Shown in pieces: positions 31,379-40,588 of a stretch of 48,184 nt of DNA. Positions within the stretch are counted from its first letter, which is position 1. Each line of letters opens with the position of its first letter. Both the position numbers and the translations under genes were made by a program. Origin of the DNA: Candidatus Obscuribacter phosphatis (GTDB lineage: Bacteria; Cyanobacteriota; Vampirovibrionia; Obscuribacterales; Obscuribacteraceae); contig MOYA01000001.1 of NCBI GenBank assembly GCA_001899315.1, forward strand, positions 1,319,544 through 1,367,727. The letters are read 5' to 3'. The notes under the pieces are model-generated. The model saw nothing but the letters and a program-made list of their open reading frames with translations, was not told the DNA's origin and did not search any database.

Positions 31379-33106
31379 GATAATAAGAAAATCTCTGTCG
31401 AAATATCTCGCTCAACCGGCTATTTGGACATCAGCGGTGGCGCCATCAGTGATGATGAGGCAGCCGGTGTCATGGCCGCTTTGCGAGCCTATTTGCAGTG
31501 GCAAGATGAAAAAAAAGCAGGCAAGCCTAAGTCTGACGACGGCAGCAATTGGGCAAAATCGGGGCGACCGACCACACCGTCTGTGATGCCTTCTTCTTGG
31601 CGCAACCTCACTTTGTCTTTTACAGTTTTGCTGGCTTCCGCCTTTTCTGCCACCGGCGCCGGTGCCCAAGAGCTTTACAGCGATAAAGAGCAAACAAACT
31701 TGGCTCTGGCGGCCCCCCAGTTTGCGCCTGAAACTTCGGCTAAGCCGTTAGAAATTAGTTTGGCAGCCGCCAAGACCGCTCCACCCTTTCATATCAGAGT
31801 GCTGGTCAAGGAAGGCGAGCGTCTCGACCTTGATATTCCTGATGGTGCCGCTGTTTATAGTGTCGCAGATGGTGCTTTAGTGGGTAACTTGCCTGCCGCC
31901 ACCGGCTTCTCCGCCTTGCTCGATTTCAAGCAAGGCAAGCAACTGGCATTGCGGGGCAAGGGTGCCGGCGATCGATTCTTGGGACCGGTCGAGAATGTCG
32001 TCTTTACACCCACCACTGCCCCTTCTCTAAAGGGCGTCACCGAAAAGCTTTTGCCCTTAGCGGCGCCGCAAGACTTGCTTACTTCTTCTGAAGGAAGTTC
32101 TAGCAAGGTCAAAATTGACGGTTCGCAAGGCTATATTATTGTGCCGCCCGAGGGACGCCAAGCCAATTGCTTGATCGGGGTGGGCAATCGGTATTATCGC
32201 GGCTCAATCTTGCTTAAGCCGACCTTGAAAAATGGCGCTACCCAAATCAGTGCCATCAATCTTTTGCCGATAGAAGACTATTTGCTTTCGGTGGTACCGT
32301 CAGAGGTGCCAAGAAGTTGGCCGGCTGAAGCCTTGAAGGCTCAAGCCGTAGCCGCCCGTTCCTACGCCTATGCCAATTTAAACAAGAATCAAAAACTTGG
32401 TTTTGATGTGAGAGACACAGTGGACGACCAGGTTTATTTGGGGGTTCAGTCTGAAAGCGAAGAGACCAACCGAGCCTGTGCCGAAACCCGCGGCATAGTC
32501 TTGAAACATAATGGTAAGGTGATTTCAGCTTTCTTTCATAGTACCAGCGGTGGCACCACCGAAGTTTCCGAGTCGGTTTGGGGTAAGCCTCTCCCTTATT
32601 TGAAGGCAGTCTACGACTATGACGATGAATCGCCCCATTTCAATTGGCAGCGCGAGGTGAAAGTACCGACTTTAACCAATTTATTGCAACAGCAGCCTAG
32701 TTTGAACCAGAGCCAAAGCGGCCCGCTTTTGTCGGATGGCAGTAGCCGCAGTGAAAAGGTGCTTGCTCTTTTGGTTGTCAGTCGTTACCCGGGAGAAGCC
32801 AAGCGCGTAAAGAATCTTATGGTAGTCGGTGAATCGCGCATAAGGCTCTTATCGGGAGCGGAAGCCAGAAAGCTCTTTAACCTGCCCAGTACGCAGTTTT
32901 CGGTTTATCAGAATGGTGACGCCTTTATTTTTGGGGGACGCGGTTTCGGCCACGGTCTCGGACTATCTCAATGGGGAGCTAAAGCCTTAGCCGATCGCGG
33001 TTATAATGCAGCACAGATTCTTTCGTATTACTATAAAGATGTGACGATCGAGTCTCTTCCCGGCACCAGCCTCCTAGATGGACTGAGGCAGGAGTCGTCC
33101 ATATAG
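31373..33106 (+). CDS. SpoIID/LytB-domain protein
   Basis: 577 residues. Residues 1-60 form an unrecognised small domain (SVEISRSTGYLDISGGAISDDEA), then a membrane anchor at about 79-98 (LTLSFTVLLASAFSATGAGA). The SpoIID domain follows: VVPSEVPRSWPAEALKAQA, then VISAFFHSTSGGTTEVSE and the final GRGFGHGLGLSQWGAKALA near 520-540. SpoIID proteins are lytic transglycosylases acting on peptidoglycan; outside spore formers, and in cyanobacteria, they are wall-remodelling enzymes. Conserved glutamates occur in PSEVP and in TEVSE. The gene is followed 17 bases later by a site-2 protease, so an envelope role is likely. No sporulation is implied. Confidence 0.88.
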   Translation: MMDNKKISVEISRSTGYLDISGGAISDDEAAGVMAALRAYLQWQDEKKAGKPKSDDGSNWAKSGRPTTPSVMPSSWRNLTLSFTVLLASAFSATGAGAQELYSDKEQTNLALAAPQFAPETSAKPLEISLAAAKTAPPFHIRVLVKEGERLDLDIPDGAAVYSVADGALVGNLPAATGFSALLDFKQGKQLALRGKGAGDRFLGPVENVVFTPTTAPSLKGVTEKLLPLAAPQDLLTSSEGSSSKVKIDGSQGYIIVPPEGRQANCLIGVGNRYYRGSILLKPTLKNGATQISAINLLPIEDYLLSVVPSEVPRSWPAEALKAQAVAARSYAYANLNKNQKLGFDVRDTVDDQVYLGVQSESEETNRACAETRGIVLKHNGKVISAFFHSTSGGTTEVSESVWGKPLPYLKAVYDYDDESPHFNWQREVKVPTLTNLLQQQPSLNQSQSGPLLSDGSSRSEKVLALLVVSRYPGEAKRVKNLMVVGESRIRLLSGAEARKLFNLPSTQFSVYQNGDAFIFGGRGFGHGLGLSQWGAKALADRGYNAAQILSYYYKDVTIESLPGTSLLDGLRQESSI

Positions 33107-33123
33107 TCCTTGAGAGGTTTCCC

Positions 33124-34284
33124 TTGTTTGAACAGGCTCTAGGTATCTTCTTGATGCTCGCCATTTTGAGCGTGCTCATTGTGGTACACGAATGCGGTCA
33201 CTTTCTGGTGGCGCGCTTGTTTGGTTTTCAGACTCCAGTCTTTGGTGTGGGTCTGCCCTTTGGTCCCTATATCAGTCTGGGACGGAAGTGGAACACCGAG
33301 TTCAGAATATATGCCTTTCTTTTGGGTGGCTTTGTCGCCATTCCTGAATTGGGCGATGAAACCAATGCCAGCAATTCTTCCGAAGCTTTCGGTGTAGAAC
33401 TCAATCCTTTCAAAAAATTTCCCATCTGGCAAAGAGCCTTGGTGGCTGTGGCCGGCGTTACTTTTAATGCCATTTTTGCCTATTTCTTGATGGTTGTCAT
33501 GTTCTTTTCCGTGGGAAGGCAAGTTGAGCAAACCTATGTTTCCGCCCTTGATCCCAGTAACCCCATAGCCAAGCAAGCCGGAGTCTTAGCCGGTGACGAT
33601 ATTGTCGCCTTGGACAAGCATCCGGTGACCAGCACCCACGAGGTTATTGCCTATCTGGGTAACCGCAAGTCTACCCCGGTCACTCTTAGTCTGATCAGGG
33701 ACGGCAAACCATTAGATTTAGTCATGACCACAAGCCCCAAGGGTAAAGTGGGCATGGTCTTGGGTCAAAAACCAGCCCAATACATCAAAATAGACGCCGG
33801 ACCGGTTGAAACATTAGGTCTGGCCGGAAGCGAACTGGTAGACCGCACCCGTCTAATGGTGGTGGGTTTGGCTGAGATGGTGCAAGCTCTCACTCCTGAT
33901 TTTGGACCAGCCCAACCAGGGGCGCCCCCCAAACCTGGTTTCAAAAATCTGCATGGTGTCTTGGCTGTGGTCAAGATTGGTGCCGGTATGGTGCAGATAG
34001 ATTGGCGCTCGATGTTCATGTTTACGATCATGATTTCTATGGACCTGGCTATTATCAACCTTTTGCCCTGGCCGGCTCTTGATGGCGGTCATTTGGCTTT
34101 CATGTTGGTGGAAGCAATCAGGGGCAAACCAATCGAAGAGAGAGCCCATGGAGAGATGGTTAAATGGGGTTTTCTCAGCCTTATTGCCTTGATGGTTCTG
34201 GTTATGGTCAATGATGTTTCAGCCCTAATGAATGGTGAGCTTGATATCAAGCCTGAGATGAAGGAAAAGCTTAAGGGGCGCTAG
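33124..34284 (+). CDS. rseP: Site-2 (M50/RseP-type) intramembrane metalloprotease
   Basis: 386 residues. HExxH at H22-E23-C-G-H26 lies in the first membrane helix (LIVVHECGHFLVARLFGF); a PDZ domain follows (about 130-210, AKQAGVLAGDDIVALDKHPV); the second zinc motif is NLLPWPALDGGHLAF in a later helix, where LDG supplies the Asp ligand. Such proteases cut membrane-bound anti-sigma factors or clear signal peptides. The start is TTG, with GAGAGG six bases upstream. The position between a SpoIID-domain protein and an FmdB zinc ribbon gives no clear substrate. The dxr-rseP-bamA neighbourhood of Proteobacteria is not seen. Confidence 0.93.
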   Translation: MFEQALGIFLMLAILSVLIVVHECGHFLVARLFGFQTPVFGVGLPFGPYISLGRKWNTEFRIYAFLLGGFVAIPELGDETNASNSSEAFGVELNPFKKFPIWQRALVAVAGVTFNAIFAYFLMVVMFFSVGRQVEQTYVSALDPSNPIAKQAGVLAGDDIVALDKHPVTSTHEVIAYLGNRKSTPVTLSLIRDGKPLDLVMTTSPKGKVGMVLGQKPAQYIKIDAGPVETLGLAGSELVDRTRLMVVGLAEMVQALTPDFGPAQPGAPPKPGFKNLHGVLAVVKIGAGMVQIDWRSMFMFTIMISMDLAIINLLPWPALDGGHLAFMLVEAIRGKPIEERAHGEMVKWGFLSLIALMVLVMVNDVSALMNGELDIKPEMKEKLKGR

Positions 34285-34318
34285 AGAAAATAAGATAGAG
34301 AGCAGAGAGAGAAGATAG

Positions 34319-34567
34319 ATGCCGAGTTATGATTACCGCTGCCAGGGTTGCGACTCTTACTTTACAGTAGAGCGCTCGATGACTGATTCGAGCGAGACTA
34401 GTTGTCCCCATTGCCAAAGCGCTAAAGTATCGCGCATTTGGAACATGTTTATCCGTGCCGGTGGTACCACTCCCGATGTCGGGCAGGGCACGCGCAAAGA
34501 AGCAAGCGGCGGAGGCGGACACGGCTGCGGCAGTTGCAGCAGTCATTCTTGCGGCACTTGTCACTAG
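34319..34567 (+). CDS. FmdB-family zinc-ribbon regulatory protein
   Basis: 82 residues. The N-terminal zinc ribbon has C8/C11 and C29/C32 (PSYDYRCQGCDSYF ... SCPHC), the FmdB-type putative regulatory domain. The C-terminal 20 residues are Gly-rich and contain H68, C70, C73, H76, C78, C81 and H82, a second metal-binding cluster of unknown use. Function in this family is not established; the first member was linked to formamidase/amidase regulation. It is 34 bases downstream of the protease gene. Confidence 0.87.
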   Translation: MPSYDYRCQGCDSYFTVERSMTDSSETSCPHCQSAKVSRIWNMFIRAGGTTPDVGQGTRKEASGGGGHGCGSCSSHSCGTCH

Positions 34568-34572
34568 ATCAA

Positions 34573-34606
34573 ATTAGGTGCTGCAAAAGCTTTTGTGGCA
34601 CCTAAT
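34573..34606. terminator. Bidirectional terminator-like palindrome
   Basis: TTAGGTGCTGCAAAAG faces CTTTTGTGGCACCTAA; the two central mismatches are G.U pairs in RNA, so a continuous 16-bp stem can form. It sits between the convergent fmdB-like and panB genes. No long U-tract follows, so efficiency is uncertain. Confidence 0.55.
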
Positions 34607-34684
34607 CTTAGAGAATCTAATTTCAGAAGCTAATATCAGGTGCTAATTTTACTTAGCTGATCTTTGACAGCCAAGCAAAGATGT

Positions 34685-35542
34685 CTAAACTTCGGCCTCT
34701 ACCTTTTTGCTGAGCAAAGCTTCTTCTTCTCTGGGAAAGAGGAAGGATTCAGATGCGTTTGGAAAGTCACCACTTTTCACATCGGCGGCATAATTGGCCA
34801 CAGCCTCCTGGCAGACCGAAGACAAGTCGGCATAGCGTCTGACAAAGCGCGGTAGAAAGTCGGTGAACTTGCCGAGCAAGTCGTCGGTGACAAGAATCTG
34901 CCCGTCACAGCTATTGCCTGCCCCAATACCAATAGTGGGAATTGCCAGCTTTTCGGTGACCAGTTTGGCCACAGCGGTCGGCACCATTTCCAGTACCACT
35001 GAAAAACAGCCGGCTTTCTCAAGAGCTTTGGCTTCCTCCACAAGTTTAATTGCTTCATCGGCAGATCTGCCCTGTACCCTTGCGCCACCTAGACCATGAA
35101 TGGCTTGCGGGGTATAGCCCAAATGTCCCATCACTGGAATACCCATGCCGGTCAGTCGCTCAATTATCTCGAGATTGAGCTTGGTGGCGCCTTCTAGCTT
35201 GACTGCATGGGCCTGGGCTTCTTTCACAAAGCGGCCGGCATTCATAATTGCTTGGGTGACATCAACTTGGTAGCTCATGAAAGGCAGATCGGCCACAACC
35301 ATGGCTGTACTGACGCCACGGGTGACTGCCCTTGTGTGGTGCAGCATTTCTTCCATGGTTACGGCATGGGTGGTGCGATGACCGAGTGCCACCATAGCCA
35401 AGCTGTCGCCTACCAAAATGAGGTCTACACCGGCACGGTCCAAAATCTTGGCCATCGAATAATCATAGGCAGTCAGACAAACGATCTTGCGACCGTCTTT
35501 CTTGCACTTTTGCAGAGTTAAGGTTGAGACTGCCTTTGTCAT
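34685..35542 (-). CDS. panB: 3-methyl-2-oxobutanoate hydroxymethyltransferase
   Basis: 285 residues. PanB adds a hydroxymethyl group from methylene-tetrahydrofolate to ketoisovalerate, the first step to pantothenate and coenzyme A. Family blocks: VCLTAYDYSMAKILDRAGVD, VGDSLAMVALGHRTTHAVTM (metal-binding Asp in VGDS), GIPVMGHLGYTPQ and IGIGAGNSCDGQILV. It begins three bases after the end of an upstream TPR gene, so the two are co-transcribed. panC and panD are not here. ACP synthesis genes (acpP) in the same window depend on coenzyme A, but no direct link is visible. Confidence 0.96.
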   Translation of the reverse strand: MTKAVSTLTLQKCKKDGRKIVCLTAYDYSMAKILDRAGVDLILVGDSLAMVALGHRTTHAVTMEEMLHHTRAVTRGVSTAMVVADLPFMSYQVDVTQAIMNAGRFVKEAQAHAVKLEGATKLNLEIIERLTGMGIPVMGHLGYTPQAIHGLGGARVQGRSADEAIKLVEEAKALEKAGCFSVVLEMVPTAVAKLVTEKLAIPTIGIGAGNSCDGQILVTDDLLGKFTDFLPRFVRRYADLSSVCQEAVANYAADVKSGDFPNASESFLFPREEEALLSKKVEAEV

Positions 35543-35545
35543 GAT

Positions 35546-37096
35546 TTATCGTCCTGATTGTCGCATTCTCTCGCGGGCTTCATCTTGTTGCAGCGAGACA
35601 ATATGTTTAGGGTCGTAGGGATACTTGCCAGCCATTTCATGGAAACGCTTATACCAGCGACCGGCTTCGCTGCGCATATTTAGCTTTTCGAGAAGATAAG
35701 CCATATTGTAATAGAGCCCGTCGTATTTAGGTCTTAAGTCTAAAGCTGCTTGATACTTTTCAGCTGCCCCCCTCAAATCACCTTGGGCTTCCAAGATGGC
35801 GCCCCAGCCTTGAAAAGCCAGAAATGAATTGGGATCAAGCTCGCAAGCCTTGCTGTAGGAAGCGGCGGCACTTTCACTTTGACCACTTTCGCTTTCAGCG
35901 ATGCCTGTCAATATAAGCGACTTGATTTCTTCCGGATCGGCTTCGCCCTTGCGTCGTTTGCCGCCTGAACGGGCGAGCCGATTTAGCTCGGTGACCTTTT
36001 TCAAGGTCTCCTTATTGTTAGCCTGCAAGGAAGCTACTTCTTTAGTTGTTTCGGCGGCAGCTTGATAGTCGTCCAACAATTCTTCGCACTTGGCTTGCAA
36101 TTGTTTGACCTTGATGCGGTCTAAGACCGGATAGTTCTTGCTTTCGTTATACATTGGACTGGCTTTCTGAGCCAGCTTGACTTCGTGCAGAGCGCGGTTG
36201 GGGTCGCCTCTGAGATAACGCAGGCGGGCCAGTTCAAAATGGGCCGCGGCAAGATTGCCGTCACGAGAGAGCGCTTGTCTAAATTCAGCTTCGGCCTCGT
36301 CTAAATTGCCGTCGGCGCAATGAATATTGGCTAAATGATAATGAATCATGGCATTGGCCGGCAGCAAACGCGCAGCTGTGGTGAGCTTATCGAGACATTC
36401 GGCAATGTCTCCGCCGTCGCCTCGTTCAAACTTTTGATAGATTGCCAAACCCAGATCTCTCTGGGCTTCAAAATAAGTCGGCTTGAGGCGCACTGCGGTC
36501 TTTAACTCGGTGACTGCGGCGTCTAAGTCGCCCCTTTGCATATAAAGCGCGCCCAAATTGTAATGGGCATTTGGGTAATTGGCATTGGTTCTGATGCACT
36601 CTTTGAACTGTCTCTGGGCTTCTTCCAGATCGCCAGTTTTTTTGAGCATGACACCATAGTTATTGCGACATTCGACAAAATTAGGATCAAGCTGCAATGC
36701 GCCCTTGAACTGCATTTTTGCATTATAGCTGTCATTATTTTCGCAGTAGGCAAGGGCAAGCAGATGAAAGACATTCTTGTTGAAGGCTTCCAAAGTGGAA
36801 GCTTGCTTCAAGATTTGAATGCAGGTGGAATAATCGCGGGCATTGAAGGCCTGTACTGCCTTCATATAGAGCATTGAGCCTTTGGCATTGCTAGCCTCGA
36901 AAGTGGGCGGCGCCTGGGCCAAGCCGGGGCTGCAAAGCGAAGCAGTGAGACCTATGGCTGAAGTCAGAGAAACTGAAATAAGAGATACGGAAAGACCCAA
37001 AAAGCCAAGCCGAGAGAGCGAGGAACAATCTCGAAGAATCCCTAAACGAGGCTTCTTACTAGTTTGTCTGGCTTTGAAGAGATTAAAAGGCATCAT
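35546..37096 (-). CDS. Secreted TPR-repeat protein
   Basis: 516 residues. A long N-terminal signal region (charged residues 1-30, hydrophobic about 31-58, ending ...SPGLAQAPP) suggests export. At least eight TPR units follow from about residue 72, such as YMKAVQAFNARDYSTCIQIL, VECRNNYGVMLKKTGDLEEA and YPNAHYNLGALYMQRGDLDAA. A central Lys/Arg-rich linker (about 360-390, RLARSGGKRRKGEADPEE) separates two TPR blocks. It is upstream of panB with three bases between. Function: binding scaffold in the envelope; partner unknown. Confidence 0.78.
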   Translation of the reverse strand: MMPFNLFKARQTSKKPRLGILRDCSSLSRLGFLGLSVSLISVSLTSAIGLTASLCSPGLAQAPPTFEASNAKGSMLYMKAVQAFNARDYSTCIQILKQASTLEAFNKNVFHLLALAYCENNDSYNAKMQFKGALQLDPNFVECRNNYGVMLKKTGDLEEAQRQFKECIRTNANYPNAHYNLGALYMQRGDLDAAVTELKTAVRLKPTYFEAQRDLGLAIYQKFERGDGGDIAECLDKLTTAARLLPANAMIHYHLANIHCADGNLDEAEAEFRQALSRDGNLAAAHFELARLRYLRGDPNRALHEVKLAQKASPMYNESKNYPVLDRIKVKQLQAKCEELLDDYQAAAETTKEVASLQANNKETLKKVTELNRLARSGGKRRKGEADPEEIKSLILTGIAESESGQSESAAASYSKACELDPNSFLAFQGWGAILEAQGDLRGAAEKYQAALDLRPKYDGLYYNMAYLLEKLNMRSEAGRWYKRFHEMAGKYPYDPKHIVSLQQDEARERMRQSGR

Positions 37097-37160
37097 ACTG
37101 GTTATGATATCCGATTCTCTTTGAAAATCAGATTAGCCTCCCAGATAAGCCACTTATATT

Positions 37161-37185
37161 AGTCTATTAGTTAAGTCTATTAGTT
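37161..37185. repeat. 12-bp direct repeat with one-base spacer
   Basis: AGTCTATTAGTT occurs twice (37161-37172, 37174-37185) in the 121-base gap between the TPR gene start and the end of the 1043-residue protein gene. It could be a paired regulator site for the TPR-panB promoter. Confidence 0.4.
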
Positions 37186-37217
37186 CAGATGTTTTTGCCT
37201 TTCTCCCTGGTCAAGTT

Positions 37218-40200
37218 CTAGATTTCAGGTTTTTGCTGGGGGTTGACTATTTCCTGACCGGCTTTTTGCATAAAGAGTATGTTTTGCATGGTGCGGTCTT
37301 TGTTCTGCAGCCATTCAAGATCTTTGCCGTTGGTCGGCAGGGCCGAAATTATTGGACGGTCTGCTTCTTTGCTGTTTTCGCGCATGACTTTGTCGGCATA
37401 GAGAGCGCCATAGGCACCGCTATAGGCAGCGGCTCTTTCTGCCACATAATCGCGTATAGCAGGGTTAGCTCTTAGTGCTTTGCTTACTGCATTCTTGGTC
37501 TCGGTGCCCAGTATTCGGGTACCGTCCACGAAAGAGCGAGGAGAGTTGAGCTTGATCGCCTGCAGTGATGTCGGGCGCAGAGGTGAGATGTGCGGGTCGT
37601 TGGCGTGGAACTGCGAGCGCAGGAAGTCGGACATCCGGTTCACTTCGGCATTGGCCTTGGTGGCATCCATACCGCCGGCCACAAGTTTAAGAGCAGCAGG
37701 CATGCCGGCCCCGAAAACTTGGTTGATGGTGTACTGGCTGGTGTCGAAAGGAATTTCTTGGGGACGTTTGCCTTTCAGTACAGCATCGGCCATTAGCTCG
37801 GCCAGGGTGTCCATTTTTGCCACATGGCTCGGTAGGTCGGGCAGAACATCACCGAAAGTTTTGCCTTGCAAGGCCGGCAAAGGTGTATTCATCTGAGCCT
37901 TGATAAGCTCGGGCACGACCGCCTCTAACTCTTGTCGAGGAATGACGATGCGCTCGGCCGGTGTATCTATATTGGCAAAGACATAATCGCCCGGTCTAGA
38001 AGCTTCTGCTCCATAACGTTCCAGGGCGTCGGCATGTTCCAAGACTCGCTTGTCGCCGTTGGCTCTTGCTCTCATTGTCTCGGCCACTATCTTTGGACGC
38101 AGGGCGTCGAAAGCGTGCACTTCAAAACCGAGTGGATTTTCTACAGGATCGACGAATTCTTTACCATAGACGTTGCGGGTTTCGAGTTTGCCGCCGGTAC
38201 GCAGCGACTGCAAGAGAATACCGAGGGCGCCGCCGCCATTGTGTCCAGTCCAGGCTGCACCCCAAATGTCGGCTGTATTTTCGTCGGCTTGTGCCTTGAA
38301 AATGTGTTCGTAGAGGTCAGCCTTGGTCATTTCACCGTGACCGGGCACAGTTATTTTCTCGCCGGCTAGCTTGCCGGTTTCGGTGCCGTAGAGTTTCTTC
38401 TCTAGGGCCATAAGACCGTTTTTGACCGCATCTTTGATCACCTGTTCACGGATAGACTCATCGAACTTCAAGATGCCGCCGTATTGATCGTGTCCGATTT
38501 CATGACCATAGATACCGCTGGCGGTGACACTTCTGGTTCCCACCATATTGCGTGGATAGAGGACATGGTCTAGAGGCCAGACGCCGTCTATCTGTCTCAT
38601 TGTATGGGGACCGGCGCCGCCGTCTGCCGAAATAGAGAAGAGCGGCGGGTTCTTGGAGCGCAATACGGTATCGGGGTCGATACCATTGGCCTTCATATTT
38701 TTAACTAGGGATGAGTGGATCTCGCGACCGAACAAGTTGAATTCATGCGAGTAGCCGTTTACTTCCGATAGACCGATGCCGATGTGCTGGTTGGCAGCCA
38801 TCCAGGCTCTGTTGAAGAGTGGATAAACATGCTTGAGGTCGGCTTGACTTTGCACCTGATTGCCAATTTGCACCATAGCATTGCGAATAGTCATATAGCC
38901 TGGATCTAAAGGCTTGTAGCTTGGTGAGGTGGCAGCGTGCATGGGACCAATCATCTGCCCAAGCGCATCTTGCACCATGACCGCTTCTTCGGTCCAGCTA
39001 TCCATGTCTTTCTTATTCATCTCAGCCAGCTTGCTGACTGTGTTTACGTTTAGCTCTTGCTCGGCCCTGGTGACATATTTGCCTGCCGCCGCCACTGGTG
39101 CAGTAGCTGGAATTTGATCGCCTGGTTTGGCCGGCACTTCCGGTGGAATCTTAGCGGCATCGCCGCCCTTGCTCGTCTCTGCCCCAGCGTCTTTTCCAGT
39201 CTCTTTACCAGAATTAGACCCTGGTACTTGCGGCTCTTCACCTTTAAAGTTGTCCTTGCCGACAATACCTCTGGTCTCAGTTCTGACGCCATTTCTAGCC
39301 AGCAGTCGGGCTGCTTCTTCGGTGGAAACATTGCGTGGATCGACGCCCATTTCAAGCAAGTCGTGCATGCGTGAATAGCCGTGATGCTTGCCGTCCTTGC
39401 CGGTCACACCAAATAGATACATATCTACTGATTTGAAGTCGGCAGCATGCTGGGCATGAGCCTCAGACATTTTCTTGATGGCCTCTGGCGTCACTTTGAT
39501 CTCTTGTTCTTTCGGGGTCAAGCGATCGGCAGTTTTTGCCGCCCAGGCATCAACTGGTCTGGCAATGCTATTGAGTGTGCGACCAATCAAATATTCGTCG
39601 GAAGAGAAGATATCCACTTTCTTGTTTTCAAAAGCAGCATAACGAGCCGTGCCCATTCTCGCTTCTAAAAAACGACCGGTCATTCTTTCCGCTTTTAGAC
39701 CGACGACGCCGCCTGCCACAGTATCCCAGGCGAACATTCCCACTCCGTCGCCCAATTTGCTGGCTGACTTATCCAACTGATCCATGGTTTTGGCTTGGCC
39801 AGCCTCGCCCATCGATTCATAAAAGGGTCTGACCACATCTCTGGCCATGGCGCCGAGCATCACCGTTCCCACTACGGCTTTACCGACTCCGGTCTTGGGC
39901 AAGATTGTCTTCATCACCACACCGATACTGGCAGCCACTCCCATCTTGGCTGCAAACTGATCTAAATGGGTGGCGTCATGCACTACGGCATTGATTACAC
40001 CTTCAGGGGCTCTGGCTAAGCCGCGGCTCAGCACATAAGTTCTGCGATCCATGGAAGACTCGGGGGCAGAGGCGGCGCCACCTTTAACAGCCGCCACATT
40101 CATTGTCTCGAAATCATAGGCATTGCCGTTCAGTAGCTGAAACTGGTAGCCGGCTTTGAGATTTGGTCCTTTGCCAGTGAGGCTGGTCTCGGTCAAAGCA

Positions 40201-40349
40201 GCATCAGAAAGTTTCTGCGCTGCTTGTTTGCTCTCTAATGCCGCTTGTTCGGCAGCGGTTCTTGCTTTTGTTTCTCCTTCCGAATCTTTAGCAATGTTCG
40301 GATTTTTCCCAGCGTCCTGCCCTTCTTCCAAAGGTCGTTTTTCTACCAT
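37218..40349 (-). CDS. Large protein with gluzincin-like HExxH...ExxAD signature
   Basis: 1043 residues, family not recognised. Residues 1-55 are charged and Ala/Glu/Lys-rich. A Gly/Ala-rich region at about 130-175 (AAKMGVAASIGVVMKTILPK, VVGTVMLGAMARDVV) could insert in membranes. A disordered Pro/Gly/Glu linker lies at about 370-420. The centre carries H616-E617-I-G-H620 (YGHEIGHDQYGG) and, 70 residues on, E690-N-T-A-D694, the order of zinc ligands in M48-like gluzincins. The C terminus is helical and contains many Arg/Ala. No classical signal peptide is seen. It may be a secreted or surface protease or a toxin-like effector; both are inference. Divergent from fabG. Confidence 0.6.
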   Translation of the reverse strand: MVEKRPLEEGQDAGKNPNIAKDSEGETKARTAAEQAALESKQAAQKLSDAALTETSLTGKGPNLKAGYQFQLLNGNAYDFETMNVAAVKGGAASAPESSMDRRTYVLSRGLARAPEGVINAVVHDATHLDQFAAKMGVAASIGVVMKTILPKTGVGKAVVGTVMLGAMARDVVRPFYESMGEAGQAKTMDQLDKSASKLGDGVGMFAWDTVAGGVVGLKAERMTGRFLEARMGTARYAAFENKKVDIFSSDEYLIGRTLNSIARPVDAWAAKTADRLTPKEQEIKVTPEAIKKMSEAHAQHAADFKSVDMYLFGVTGKDGKHHGYSRMHDLLEMGVDPRNVSTEEAARLLARNGVRTETRGIVGKDNFKGEEPQVPGSNSGKETGKDAGAETSKGGDAAKIPPEVPAKPGDQIPATAPVAAAGKYVTRAEQELNVNTVSKLAEMNKKDMDSWTEEAVMVQDALGQMIGPMHAATSPSYKPLDPGYMTIRNAMVQIGNQVQSQADLKHVYPLFNRAWMAANQHIGIGLSEVNGYSHEFNLFGREIHSSLVKNMKANGIDPDTVLRSKNPPLFSISADGGAGPHTMRQIDGVWPLDHVLYPRNMVGTRSVTASGIYGHEIGHDQYGGILKFDESIREQVIKDAVKNGLMALEKKLYGTETGKLAGEKITVPGHGEMTKADLYEHIFKAQADENTADIWGAAWTGHNGGGALGILLQSLRTGGKLETRNVYGKEFVDPVENPLGFEVHAFDALRPKIVAETMRARANGDKRVLEHADALERYGAEASRPGDYVFANIDTPAERIVIPRQELEAVVPELIKAQMNTPLPALQGKTFGDVLPDLPSHVAKMDTLAELMADAVLKGKRPQEIPFDTSQYTINQVFGAGMPAALKLVAGGMDATKANAEVNRMSDFLRSQFHANDPHISPLRPTSLQAIKLNSPRSFVDGTRILGTETKNAVSKALRANPAIRDYVAERAAAYSGAYGALYADKVMRENSKEADRPIISALPTNGKDLEWLQNKDRTMQNILFMQKAGQEIVNPQQKPEI

Positions 40350-40588
40350 TGGCTTTTCCCCTGTTTCCTACTTGGCGCCGACTTGGACGCGACAAAACAG
40401 CCAGATAGCCAAAGCCTTCTGATGTTCCGAAATGTTTCACGCCCGCCGGTTATGTCAAGAGATTAATAGAGAAAGTATTTCATGTCACTACGAGTTAATC
40501 CGCTCATCTACGTGGAAACCCCACTGCAAGTAAGGTTTTTTCTATGGATTAAGGTGAGTTTTTATATTAGCTGGGTATCACAAAAAAA

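Noticed and set aside
31373-33106. Evidence for sporulation from the SpoIID domain
   Set aside because: SpoIID/LytB domains are widespread wall enzymes in non-sporulating bacteria including Cyanobacteria; no other sporulation gene is seen.
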